DNA from: JBFISM01 sp041608535
Lineage (GTDB): Bacteria > Actinomycetota > Acidimicrobiia > Spongiisociales > UBA5794
Direction: 5' to 3'
Length of the DNA stretch: 32,566 nt
NCBI GenBank assembly: GCA_041608535.1
Contig: JBFISM010000025.1
Span: 1 to 32,566 of the forward strand
A program made the position numbers and the translations under genes. Below are positions 1-7,491 of this stretch, piece by piece (position 1 is the stretch's first letter; each line of letters starts with the position of its first letter). The notes beneath the pieces are model-generated. The model made no database searches, was not told where the DNA came from, and saw only the letters and a program-made list of their open reading frames with translations.

Positions 1-906
1 AGACCGGGGCATTCGCTCGACCGCGTGCTCAGGCTGGGGGCGGGCCTGGTCATCGCAACATGGGCGATACGCAACCGCAAGCGGCTCGATGCGATCCTGG
101 CGAACGCCCTCACTGGGCTCAATCTCTCCACGCCCGCAGCCCTGGTCACCCGCAAGCCCGTCACGGTCTGGATCCATGATCCCGTGGGTTCACGCTGGGG
201 GCGACGTCTCGGCCCACTGTTGCGCAGGCTGCTTCCGGATCTCAAGCTGGCAGCCGTCTCCCCCACCGCCGAGTCGATCGCCGTCGAGAACGGTCTCTGC
301 GGGCGTGGTGATGCCCAGATCGTCTACAACCCGATCGACCCGGAGGAGGTCCTGGCGAGGACGAGACGCCGCGACACGACGCCGGTGCACATCGGCTACA
401 TCGGCGGTGCCTCGCCGCGCAAGGGCTTCGATCTGCTCCCCGCCGTCATCGCCGGTGTCGAGGACCTGCCCGCCCGGTGGAAGCTGTTCGTCCATCTCAC
501 CCCCACATCGGGCAATCGGGAGGTCTGGAAGCAGCTCGAGGGGTTCGACACCACGGTGGTCGACCCCGTTGGCAAGACCCCCAACATCGACGAGATCTAC
601 GCAGACATCGACATCGCTTTCATCCCCTCGCGAGCCGAATCCTTCTGTCGAGTCGCCGCCGAGGCGATGATGAACGGCGTGCCTGTGGTGGGATCCGACA
701 TCGACCCGCTGCAAGCCCTGTTGGGGGACGACGAAGCCGGTCTGATCTTCCCCAGCGGAGACGTTGCGGCCGCAGTCGACCGACTGCGCCGGCTCATCGA
801 AGACCCCTCGCTACGAACCGGGTTGGGCGACATGGGGAGACGGCGCAGCGAACGCTTCGCTCCCAAGGCCGTCACCGACGAGCTTCTGGCGCTCGTCCTG
901 CGCTGA
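1..906 (+). CDS. Glycosyltransferase family 4-type protein, 5' end cut by window
   Basis: Retaining GT-B glycosyltransferase, probably adding a sugar to the glycan built by this locus in the cytoplasm. The frame is open to base 1 with no stop, so the gene starts upstream; a GTG at 25 is in frame but would remove much of the N-terminal domain. About 300 residues are visible, against roughly 360-400 for complete family members. The C-terminal domain has the typical IGYIGGASPRKGF strand-loop near the domain start and the donor-binding E-x7-E region AESFCRVAAEAMMNGVPVVGSD near residue 215. It ends 24 bases before the convergent stop of the next gene, and I see no clear terminator between them. 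Sugar specificity cannot be read from the sequence. Confidence 0.85.
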   Translation, partial: RPGHSLDRVLRLGAGLVIATWAIRNRKRLDAILANALTGLNLSTPAALVTRKPVTVWIHDPVGSRWGRRLGPLLRRLLPDLKLAAVSPTAESIAVENGLCGRGDAQIVYNPIDPEEVLARTRRRDTTPVHIGYIGGASPRKGFDLLPAVIAGVEDLPARWKLFVHLTPTSGNREVWKQLEGFDTTVVDPVGKTPNIDEIYADIDIAFIPSRAESFCRVAAEAMMNGVPVVGSDIDPLQALLGDDEAGLIFPSGDVAAAVDRLRRLIEDPSLRTGLGDMGRRRSERFAPKAVTDELLALVLR

Positions 907-930
907 GCCGTCCTCGTAGTCGCTCAGGTG

Positions 931-1389
931 TCAGATGTCGTCGTCTTCGTCGTCGTCGAAGGGATCAACGACCTCGGCCTTGGGCATGTCGACGGCGATT
1001 CGCGCCGGCTGCGCCGCTTCGATGTCGGCGGCGCCTGCATCGGCTCCACCCAACAGCCCGACGACGGTGCCGATCTCGATCCGGCCACCCTCGGGGACGA
1101 CGATCTTGCCGAGCTTGGTGTCGGCTTCGGACGAGAGGATGTGCATGTGCACCAGGCCACGACCCTCACGCAGGTCGTAACCATCGGTCACCCGTCGCCG
1201 ACGTAACTTCTTCGAGGACCCGAGCAAGGTCGCCCGCTTGGTTCGTTGCAGCGCCATGAACTCGTCGATGGCGATATCACAGAGAAGGTCGCCAAACCCG
1301 ACGGCGTCACCCTCCCGCTTGAACCACCGGGCCACGTATCCGGCGCGAAAAGCCGCATCGTGGGCCGGAACGACCACCTTCAGAATCAT
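931..1389 (-). CDS. Lipoyl/biotinyl-like domain protein lacking the modified lysine (paralog B)
   Basis: A 152-residue protein whose first half reads like an E2 lipoyl domain: ARWFKREGDAVGFGDLLCDI corresponds to the consensus strand-turn-strand before the TDK turn. At the turn the sequence is IDE, so Glu43 replaces the lysine that would carry lipoate or biotin. About 35 residues rich in Lys/Arg (50-80) are inserted before the second half (GKIVVPEGGRIEIGTVVGLL). The C-terminus is an acidic tail (PFDDDEDDDI) encoded by GAC/GAT-type trinucleotides. ATGA overlap with the upstream sulfotransferase gene indicates translational coupling. It is a clear paralog of the protein at 3384-3830. Function unknown; a non-covalent scaffold or partner role for the adjacent sulfotransferase is inference. 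Confidence 0.75.
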   Translation of the reverse strand: MILKVVVPAHDAAFRAGYVARWFKREGDAVGFGDLLCDIAIDEFMALQRTKRATLLGSSKKLRRRRVTDGYDLREGRGLVHMHILSSEADTKLGKIVVPEGGRIEIGTVVGLLGGADAGAADIEAAQPARIAVDMPKAEVVDPFDDDEDDDI

Positions 1390-2351
1390 CGGTTCCTCCG
1401 CACCTTGTCAACCAGCGGCTGCGTCTTGGCCTCGAGCCGCTTGACCTGCCATCCCAGCCCCGCCAGGGCTGCCTTCACCTTCACCGACGGTGCCACCCCC
1501 TCGGTCCGGGTCTCGTATCCGAGAGACCCGAGCAGCCGCCCTGCGATGCTCTCGAAGAGCTCGACGTCGCCTTCGCTCATCTGCAAGCGCCAGTTGCGCA
1601 TGCCCTTTGTGACGGGCATGGCCAGCCCGCCAAAAGCCTCCGGCGTATTGCTCGTGGCGATGAAGTCCTCACCTCTCTCGTGGAAGCGCAACATCGCATC
1701 GTGAAAGTCCAAGCCCAGGAACTGGCACACGTCACGTGTCGTCCCTTCCGGATCGTCGACGAGGGCCTCGTAGCGCACCTCGTGATAGCGCCGGGCACCG
1801 AGCCGGGCGCCGGCGGTCCGGCCTCGCATGACCCTGCTTCTCCAGTACAGCGCAGCCTCCGCCACGGTAGAGGGCCCCCACTCCGGTCGATCGAGGTAGC
1901 CGAGCGCCACGTTGCGACCGTCGCGGATGATGTGTACGAACCGTACCTCAGGGAAGAGCCCGGCGATCAAACCGATGTGGTTGACATACCCGGGGGTCTT
2001 GTCCCCATAGAGTCGTTTGCCCTCCCGTTCGGCGTACAGCGCAAACACCGCTCGCACGGCGTCGGCAAACCCGCGCACCGGATGGGCGGCCAGGCGCGTT
2101 TCGACGTCGGCTCGGTCCAGCCCTTGTCGTACGAAGTTCTTGTTCTTGTAGAGGTCGGCGACGAAGGCGCTGCGATCCAGCCGGCCCTGATCCTCGTACC
2201 GGCTCCGTCGTTGCGCCATGGGTGCGACGAAATGCGCTTCGTGCGTCACCGCCAGCTCGGGATGGCTGTCGAAGATGTTGCGCAGCAGCGTCGTGCCGGA
2301 GCGGCCGCTCCCGATGAACAGCGGGAAGACCGGGGACGGATGTATCGACAT
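1386..2351 (-). CDS. Sulfotransferase family protein (PAPS-dependent)
   Basis: Predicted cytoplasmic PAPS-dependent sulfotransferase of 321 residues. The 5'-phosphosulfate loop is at the N-terminus (FIGSGRSGTTLLRNIFDSHP, residues 12-31), and the 3'-phosphate-binding strand is FVHIIRDGRNVALGY near residue 140. Both match the Sulfotransfer_1/3 pattern. It is the fourth gene of a five-gene minus-strand operon, with 24 bases between it and the upstream SGNH-like gene and a 4-base ATGA overlap with the downstream lipoyl-like gene. Given the surrounding polysaccharide genes, a glycan hydroxyl or amine is the likely acceptor, but the acceptor cannot be deduced. It is not a close paralog of the second sulfotransferase at 6523-7452. 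Confidence 0.88.
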   Translation of the reverse strand: MSIHPSPVFPLFIGSGRSGTTLLRNIFDSHPELAVTHEAHFVAPMAQRRSRYEDQGRLDRSAFVADLYKNKNFVRQGLDRADVETRLAAHPVRGFADAVRAVFALYAEREGKRLYGDKTPGYVNHIGLIAGLFPEVRFVHIIRDGRNVALGYLDRPEWGPSTVAEAALYWRSRVMRGRTAGARLGARRYHEVRYEALVDDPEGTTRDVCQFLGLDFHDAMLRFHERGEDFIATSNTPEAFGGLAMPVTKGMRNWRLQMSEGDVELFESIAGRLLGSLGYETRTEGVAPSVKVKAALAGLGWQVKRLEAKTQPLVDKVRRNR

Positions 2352-2375
2352 CGTTGGTTAAAACAGCCCGGTCCG

Positions 2376-3383
2376 TCAGATCAGTTCGGTGCGGCGCATG
2401 ATGCGGAATGCCTCGGCCCCGAGTGGCGCCATGCGGTCGACCGGGAAATGGGCGAAATCCACCTGCTCTTCGACACCGGCGGTCTTGAGGATCCGGTCGA
2501 CGTCGACGATGGAGAAGCCGAGCTCGTGGGACAGTTCGGCGAGGGCGATGTTGAACTCCCGCCGGCGCACACTGTGAGCGGTCTTGACGAGCTGGTAGTT
2601 GTGTGTCGGGTTGGCCGGGTCGAGCCCCATGGTGTTGTAGTAGATCACGTCGGCGCCGACCCGCTCCCGGATCTCGCGGACCAGGCGCGAGTTGTTCTTG
2701 CGGAAATCATCCACGCTCATGCGGCCGATCCGCTTGAAGGTCTTGCGGAACCACTCGACCACCTCGAGATCTTCGAGCACCCGATCGAGATCCTGGTTGA
2801 GCCACCAGCCACCGGGGTCGGCGATGAACCCGTGCTCACGGTGGCGGTACATCTGTCGCGTCTCGTCCGATGCGATGGAGAGAATCACCACTGTCTTGGG
2901 GAATTCGCCGGCTTGTGGCAGCTTGGGGATGCGGAACGTCCTGTTGAAGAACGTCGGGCTGAAGTAGTCCTCGTTCATGTCGAGCATCTTGCGCGTCTCG
3001 GCGATGGCCACGGGATCGAGGTCCTCCAGCGTCTGCAGGATCTGGTCGGAGCGGTTGCCTCCGGTGCCTCCAATGTGCCGGGATATCGCCACCGTGCCCT
3101 TGATGCCCTCGCGCAACAGCGGACCCGCAGTGAACACCGAGGGAAGATCGCAGCCGCCCTTGAGCAAGACGCCTCGCCGCGGCTCGGGAAACTCGTCGGA
3201 CTCGCTCACCACGACGAAGCGGCGCCCGGAGTACTGAACCCACCCCGGACCGGACTCTTTCTTGACCTCGTTCTCGATCGAGGTCAGGTACTTCATCTTG
3301 ACCCAGTTCTCGATCTTCGTCCCTTCGCCGAACACGGACCGCCAGGTGCGCAGCGCCGTCTTGACTGGTGTCGGTATTGGCAT
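2376..3383 (-). CDS. SGNH/GDSL-hydrolase-like protein (paralog A, long form)
   Basis: A 335-residue protein without a signal peptide or membrane segment. Its C-terminal third aligns by eye with the product of 3827-4519: both have a strand ending in a catalytic-type loop (ADVIYYNT / AHILVANH), then GFSIVDVDRIL / GISIIDIDRKV, then a terminal helix. The segment EEQVDFAHFPVDRMAPLG resembles the terminal D-x-x-H block of SGNH hydrolases, and GGCDLPSVF near residue 77 could be a diverged first block, though no clean GDS motif is present. An esterase or acyltransferase acting on glycan acyl groups is possible. The start codon follows directly on the stop of the upstream lipoyl-like gene (TAGATG), so the two are probably coupled. 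The family assignment is tentative. Confidence 0.6.
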   Translation of the reverse strand: MPIPTPVKTALRTWRSVFGEGTKIENWVKMKYLTSIENEVKKESGPGWVQYSGRRFVVVSESDEFPEPRRGVLLKGGCDLPSVFTAGPLLREGIKGTVAISRHIGGTGGNRSDQILQTLEDLDPVAIAETRKMLDMNEDYFSPTFFNRTFRIPKLPQAGEFPKTVVILSIASDETRQMYRHREHGFIADPGGWWLNQDLDRVLEDLEVVEWFRKTFKRIGRMSVDDFRKNNSRLVREIRERVGADVIYYNTMGLDPANPTHNYQLVKTAHSVRRREFNIALAELSHELGFSIVDVDRILKTAGVEEQVDFAHFPVDRMAPLGAEAFRIMRRTELI

Positions 3384-3830
3384 CTACATCCCCTCTGCTG
3401 CTAGATCGTTGTCGCCGCCGACCACGTTGATGACGACGCGCATCGGCGGTGCATCCTGCCAATCGTCGTCGGCCCCGGGGGCGTCGGTGTGATCGGGCGT
3501 GGCCACCAATGCCACCGTCTGCCCGATGTCGATGGGTTCGCCGACCGGGGTGAGCCGGCGTACCAGCACCCCGGAATCCGAGGACGTCACGGTGACCTCC
3601 AAATAGACCTTTCCCTCACGGGTTTCGAGATCGCTCTTCAACTTCTTGCGACGCCGACCGGTGAGCAGCGTGGCACGAGCCGTGCGGCGCAGCACGGCGA
3701 ATTCTTCCACGGCGATGTCGCAGATCGGGTCACCGAATGCGACCTCCTCGCCTTCGTCCTTGTGCCAGCGCAGCATCCGGCCACTCCGCAGCGAGGCATC
3801 GACCGCAGGCATCTCGACGCGCATGATCAC
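3384..3830 (-). CDS. Lipoyl/biotinyl-like domain protein lacking the modified lysine (paralog A)
   Basis: A 148-residue paralog of the 931-1389 protein. The first half, MLRWHKDEGEEVAFGDPICD, fits a lipoyl domain, but the TDK turn is VEE, so Glu43 occupies the modified-lysine position exactly as in the paralog. The same basic insertion follows (TGRRRKKLKSDLETREGK), then VTSSDSGVLVRRLTPVGEPI and IDIGQTVALV complete the hammerhead. It starts with GTG at 3830, giving a GTGA overlap with the upstream SGNH-like gene; an ATG two codons in is an alternative. It lies between the two SGNH-like genes. No E2, carboxylase or lipoate-ligase gene is nearby, so an ordinary lipoyl role is unlikely. Confidence 0.75.
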   Translation of the reverse strand: MIMRVEMPAVDASLRSGRMLRWHKDEGEEVAFGDPICDIAVEEFAVLRRTARATLLTGRRRKKLKSDLETREGKVYLEVTVTSSDSGVLVRRLTPVGEPIDIGQTVALVATPDHTDAPGADDDWQDAPPMRVVINVVGGDNDLAAEGM

Positions 3831-4519
3831 GAGCTCGCTCCCTTCGCCCCGACCTGGGCGAGCAACGGCCGGTCGTCGAAGAAGCCGTAGTCCTCGAGGA
3901 TGCGCACCGTCTCGTCGGCGATGACATCGGCGGCGCCGGGGCCGTATCGCATCTGACCGACGACGGTGCCGCCGGCACCGATCTCGGCCACCTTGCGATC
4001 GATGTCGATGATGGAGATCCCTTCGTCGTGGGACACCCCGACCAGCATCAAGTCCATTCGCTGGATCCGCAGCGAGAGCGGCTCGGGTGACACACCCTGG
4101 AAGTTGAACGTCTCGTCGTCCGGGTCGACGGTGGAATGGTTGGCGACGAGGATGTGGGCTCCGATCTTCTCCTTGATCAGCCGAATGGCAGCCACGAGGT
4201 CGGCGCGCACGTTCTGAACTGCTTCCTCCGCCCCGGCACCTCGTTCGGGAAGCGCCATCACCTCGTCTGCGACCGAGAGCACGACGATGTCGGCATCCGA
4301 GCCGAGCATCGGAGCGCTGCCGTCTTCCAGAGCGGCCCGCAAAGCACCGAATCCCGACGAGGCCTCGTGGACCACCCGGGCCTGCACGCCGAACCGCCGC
4401 TGGATTCGCTCAACGAGACCGTCCGTGAGGTGAGCTCCTCCTCGAGCGGTTGGGAGCAAAGCGTCTGCCAGATCGGCATTGGCGTGAAGAACGATCGTGA
4501 CTGTGGTGGATTCGGGCAT
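3827..4519 (-). CDS. SGNH/GDSL-hydrolase-like protein (paralog B, short form), first gene of operon
   Basis: A 230-residue protein from the ATG at 4519, which has a GAGAGAG tract about 5-11 bases upstream. An in-frame GTG at 4576 would add 19 residues but has a poorer ribosome-binding site. ADIVVLSVADEVMAL, HILVANHSTVDPDD and ISIIDIDRKVAEIG follow the alternating strand order of SGNH-type alpha/beta proteins. The C-terminal block RYGPGAADVIADE lacks the D-x-x-H dyad that the longer paralog (2376-3383) keeps, so this copy may be catalytically inactive or use other residues. It opens the minus-strand operon running to 931. No signal peptide was seen. The fold assignment is inference from pattern and from the paralogy. 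Confidence 0.6.
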   Translation of the reverse strand: MPESTTVTIVLHANADLADALLPTARGGAHLTDGLVERIQRRFGVQARVVHEASSGFGALRAALEDGSAPMLGSDADIVVLSVADEVMALPERGAGAEEAVQNVRADLVAAIRLIKEKIGAHILVANHSTVDPDDETFNFQGVSPEPLSLRIQRMDLMLVGVSHDEGISIIDIDRKVAEIGAGGTVVGQMRYGPGAADVIADETVRILEDYGFFDDRPLLAQVGAKGASS

Positions 4520-4666
4520 CGGACTCTCTCGTGATCGGTCAGCTGTCGTACGGGGCAACAGGCGGATCGACGACACGGAAACGTGCCCACTCCCCCTTGG
4601 CGTTCAACCCTGCAAGGCTAACAGTGCGGGTCTCACCGCCATACAGGTTGATCGACCTATTTTGCA

Positions 4667-4684
4667 TCGCAAGACCCCTTGCGA
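4667..4684 (-). terminator. Hairpin after the kinase-fold gene, candidate terminator
   Basis: TCGCAAG-ACCC-CTTGCGA is a perfect 7-bp stem with a 4-base loop, 20-37 bases past the stop codon of the minus-strand gene ending at 4704. There is no T-tract on either side, so a classic intrinsic terminator is not shown. It sits between two minus-strand operons and probably separates them. Confidence 0.45.
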
Positions 4685-4703
4685 CCTTGGGTTTTGCGGC
4701 CCA

Positions 4704-5735
4704 TCACATCGTCGGCGGGACGCCGAGGCTGCGTCGCTCCCCGAGCCACCACCGCAGATTGGGAATGGCCTGCCGCCACCGTCTCCCCCGCAGCTTCCCG
4801 GAGAGCTGCGAACCGATACGCGAGAGCTCGTAGAAGCGCAGCAGCCACGTGTCGAGCGGTGTGTCGAGACGGGCAGGGCCGGTGATGCGGTAACCGGTAA
4901 GCAGCGCCGCCTCCAGCTCGTCACGTGCGATGCGCTGCAAGTGACCCGAGGGTAGGTACCGCTCGCCAACGAGCGCCCGATGCAACGCAAGCGTGAAGGC
5001 GCTGAGGTCACGGTGGAGATGGTCGAATTTGCGAACGTGCGGAGGATCGAGGATCACCAGCCCCCAGCCGTGACCTGTCGCCGACGCCTGCTGCCGGATC
5101 GTGAAATCGTTGTGGGACAGCCGGTAGCCGCGGACCACGGGCACCGCGGACTCCAAGCGGTCGACGAGAGAGGTGCGATATCCGGCGCGACGCGCCGCAG
5201 CCGCCATGTCCTGTCGGGCGACTGCGCGGGTGGCGGCGTCCCCCGGAGGCTCTTCGGCTGCGTGGTACGCCCCGAGCGCCTCTCCGGCCAGCTCGACGAT
5301 CCGCAACAACTGCTCGCGGTCGGAGTGGACCGGGTGGTGGCGGTCGCCGAGGGCGGCGAAGAGATTGTCGCCATCGACGAAGGGCAGCGCGATCGCCGCC
5401 GGGTCGGTGCTGTAGCCGAGCACCGGGGGCACGTCTACGGTGCCGCCCGGAAGGGTCGAGAACAGCTTGCGCACACGTCCAATCTCTGCCGCCACGTATT
5501 CGGCATCTGCTGCCGTCCAGCCTTTGCCGAACTTGATCGCAAGCTCGAGGCCGGTGTCGGCACGGGTATGGACGAAGTTGGCGAAGAAGCTGCCCCACTC
5601 ACCGATTCGCTGCCAGGTGGCGGAGTCGAGCTCGGGAGCCCGGTCACGCATGTGCGCGATCAAAGCGGTGAGTTCCGCAGGCTCGGCTGCGGTGTTCCCC
5701 CCACCCTCACCGCCGTCGTGTCGAGAGACGGTCAC
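4704..5735 (-). CDS. Kinase-fold (APH/LPS-kinase-like) protein of the polysaccharide operon
   Basis: A 343-residue protein with hallmarks of the aminoglycoside-phosphotransferase/LPS-kinase fold. ELAIKFGKG carries the ATP-anchoring Lys69, RLSHNDFTIRQ is the catalytic loop with Asp210, and LVILDPPHVRKFDHLHRDLS supplies the metal-binding Asp230. The start is the GTG at 5735, which overlaps the deacetylase stop as GTGA; the longer open frame to 6014 runs through the deacetylase gene and is rejected. As the last gene of a minus-strand polysaccharide operon it may phosphorylate a sugar or lipid-linked sugar. The catalytic loop is HND rather than the usual HGD, which is tolerated in this superfamily. 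Substrate unknown. Confidence 0.65.
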   Translation of the reverse strand: MTVSRHDGGEGGGNTAAEPAELTALIAHMRDRAPELDSATWQRIGEWGSFFANFVHTRADTGLELAIKFGKGWTAADAEYVAAEIGRVRKLFSTLPGGTVDVPPVLGYSTDPAAIALPFVDGDNLFAALGDRHHPVHSDREQLLRIVELAGEALGAYHAAEEPPGDAATRAVARQDMAAAARRAGYRTSLVDRLESAVPVVRGYRLSHNDFTIRQQASATGHGWGLVILDPPHVRKFDHLHRDLSAFTLALHRALVGERYLPSGHLQRIARDELEAALLTGYRITGPARLDTPLDTWLLRFYELSRIGSQLSGKLRGRRWRQAIPNLRWWLGERRSLGVPPTM

Positions 5736-6526
5736 GGGCCCGAATACCCCTTGAGCTTGCGACGCACCATGTCCTCGAGACGAAGACCGGTGCGCATCTT
5801 GCGACGAAAGATGAAATGCGAGTCCCCGAGCTGCACCGGAATCCGGTTGAGCAAGAGTGGATCGGTCGACTCCGTGATGCCGGGACCACTGCCCAGCGTT
5901 GCCGACGAGTAGCGGCGCCGCACCACCTCGTGGGCGGACGGCGACCAATAGCCCCACGGGTAGGCGAAGTGGCGGGGTCGTAGTCCCATCCTGCGCTCCA
6001 GGAGCTCGTCGCACGCCGCCAGATCTTCCTCGACCGCATCCTGCTCGAGATGGCGCAAGTCACGGTGGCGGTGCGTGTGGGCCGCCAGCGTCATCGCTCC
6101 GCTCTGGTACATCTCCTCGACTTGACCCCACGACAGCGGATCAGCCCGCCCGCCGGGCGTGAGCGGCTCGCCGGTCTCGACCGGATGGGTGGTGAGATAG
6201 AGGGTGAAGGGAAGGTGCCGTTTTACCAGCTCGGGATAGCCGTGGCGGAAGAAGTCCTCGTAGCCGTCGTCGAACGTGAGCACGAAGCTGCGCTCGTCAC
6301 CGGCGCGTCCACGTAGCTCGATCGCATCGTCCAGACCCACGACCGATCCGTTCGCCACCAGCCAGTCGAGCTGGGCTGTGAACGCCTCTCGCGTGACCTC
6401 CATCTGGCGGCCGGTGCCGGCGCCGATCTGGTGGTATATGAGGATGCGGGGACCCGGGAAGCTCCCAAACAGCACGTCTGCGGCTGCAAAGCCGAGCTTG
6501 GCGGTGGTGCGCACGAGCTCCTTCAC
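5732..6526 (-). CDS. Polysaccharide deacetylase (NodB domain)
   Basis: A 264-residue carbohydrate esterase family 4-type protein. Motif 1, TFDDGY, contains the base and metal-ligand Asp86/Asp87. Motif 2, HTHRH (150-154), supplies the two metal-binding histidines, and motif 3, RPRHFAYPWGYW (183-194), completes the site, so it looks catalytically competent. Expected to remove N-acetyl groups from amino sugars. I see no convincing signal peptide, although the first 25 residues are mildly hydrophobic and could be a membrane-associating segment. It begins with GTG overlapping the upstream sulfotransferase stop (GTGA). Free amines made by this enzyme could be acceptors for the neighbouring N-sulfotransferase-like enzyme, as in heparan sulfate synthesis; that link is inference. 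Confidence 0.9.
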   Translation of the reverse strand: MKELVRTTAKLGFAAADVLFGSFPGPRILIYHQIGAGTGRQMEVTREAFTAQLDWLVANGSVVGLDDAIELRGRAGDERSFVLTFDDGYEDFFRHGYPELVKRHLPFTLYLTTHPVETGEPLTPGGRADPLSWGQVEEMYQSGAMTLAAHTHRHRDLRHLEQDAVEEDLAACDELLERRMGLRPRHFAYPWGYWSPSAHEVVRRRYSSATLGSGPGITESTDPLLLNRIPVQLGDSHFIFRRKMRTGLRLEDMVRRKLKGYSGP

Positions 6527-7452
6527 GACGCCGTCGACTTGTCCCAGGCGAACGATCCGCCGAGCAATGCGCTGAGCTGGGTGCCGGCATCGTCGAATGC
6601 CTCGGTGAGGAAATCCGCGACCGCAGGGGGCGGCGGCTCGTACGAACCGGCCAGCGGATTCGTGTAGCTGTAGTTACGGAACTCCGGCGGCTGCCACGCC
6701 GGGAGACCGAGGAAGTCCAGGATCTCGGCGAAGTACATCTCGGGGTCGGCGAACAAATCCTCGCTGCGCATGATCAGGATCTGACTGCGGCGGAAGTGAG
6801 CCAGCCATCGCTCGAGCTGGTCGGCGTACCGGCCCCGCGCAACGTACGAGTACCGTCGAAACGGCGTCGCCCGGTAGCCGGGATCGTTGGCGAGCTGCGG
6901 CCATTCCGGCGCCAATCGGGCGGACTCCGCTTGCAGTGCTGCGACCAGATCGAGCTCCTCCAAGTTGAGCCTCACGTTGTGGTGATAGTGCGACACGGCA
7001 CGACTCGATGGCTCGCGCAGCAGGACTATCAACTTGGCACTGGGCAGCAGCGAAGCGGCCCGCTGCGGTGCCCGAGGATCGAAAAGGTAATCCGGTGTGG
7101 CCTCGAACGTCTGCCAGGGGCGGTTGCGGAGCTGCGCCACGCGCCGCCGCACGGCGAGGGGGAAGTGGCCCCGGTACCAACGCTCGCCGCGCAGATGCTC
7201 GATCGAGAAGTACTCCACCTCCTTGCGCAAGGACGGCACGACGTTGGGATGCCGGCTCAGCCACTTGTACAGCGAGCTCGTCCCGCTCCGCTGCGCACCG
7301 ATGATGAGGAAGTCGGGCAGGGTGCGGTAGCGGCCGGTCGCGATCCGAAAGCGGAGCCGAGCCCTGACCACCTTGCGACGGAGTGACAAGGGCACCAGCG
7401 ACTTCGCTCGATCGGCGGCGTTCTGCCGCACCCTGTCGATTGCCCTAGCCAT
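6523..7452 (-). CDS. Sulfotransferase, heparan-sulfate-sulfotransferase-like
   Basis: Predicted PAPS-dependent sulfotransferase of 309 residues. The PAPS loop is FLIIGAQRSGTSSLYKWL (residues 48-65), followed by a KEVEYFS segment, and the 3'-phosphate-binding strand is LIVLLREPSSRAVSHYHHN near 140-158. This arrangement resembles heparan sulfate N- and 3-O-sulfotransferases more than the other sulfotransferase in the window. No membrane anchor is evident, so it is probably cytoplasmic. The downstream deacetylase gene overlaps its stop by four bases. Deacetylase plus sulfotransferase is the two-step chemistry used for N-sulfation in animals, which suggests a possible N-sulfated amino sugar here, unproven. 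Confidence 0.88.
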   Translation of the reverse strand: MARAIDRVRQNAADRAKSLVPLSLRRKVVRARLRFRIATGRYRTLPDFLIIGAQRSGTSSLYKWLSRHPNVVPSLRKEVEYFSIEHLRGERWYRGHFPLAVRRRVAQLRNRPWQTFEATPDYLFDPRAPQRAASLLPSAKLIVLLREPSSRAVSHYHHNVRLNLEELDLVAALQAESARLAPEWPQLANDPGYRATPFRRYSYVARGRYADQLERWLAHFRRSQILIMRSEDLFADPEMYFAEILDFLGLPAWQPPEFRNYSYTNPLAGSYEPPPPAVADFLTEAFDDAGTQLSALLGGSFAWDKSTAS

Positions 7453-7491
7453 CGCAGTCAGCCCTCACACCACGACACCCGGTACGGGTGT

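Noticed and set aside
1680..3404. 574-codon plus-strand frame
   Set aside because: It is antisense to the sulfotransferase and SGNH-like genes, has no family resemblance, and arises from the codon bias of GC-rich DNA.
5736..6014. N-terminal extension of the kinase-fold gene
   Set aside because: It lies wholly in the deacetylase gene in another frame; the GTG at 5735 fits the overlap style and the domain start.
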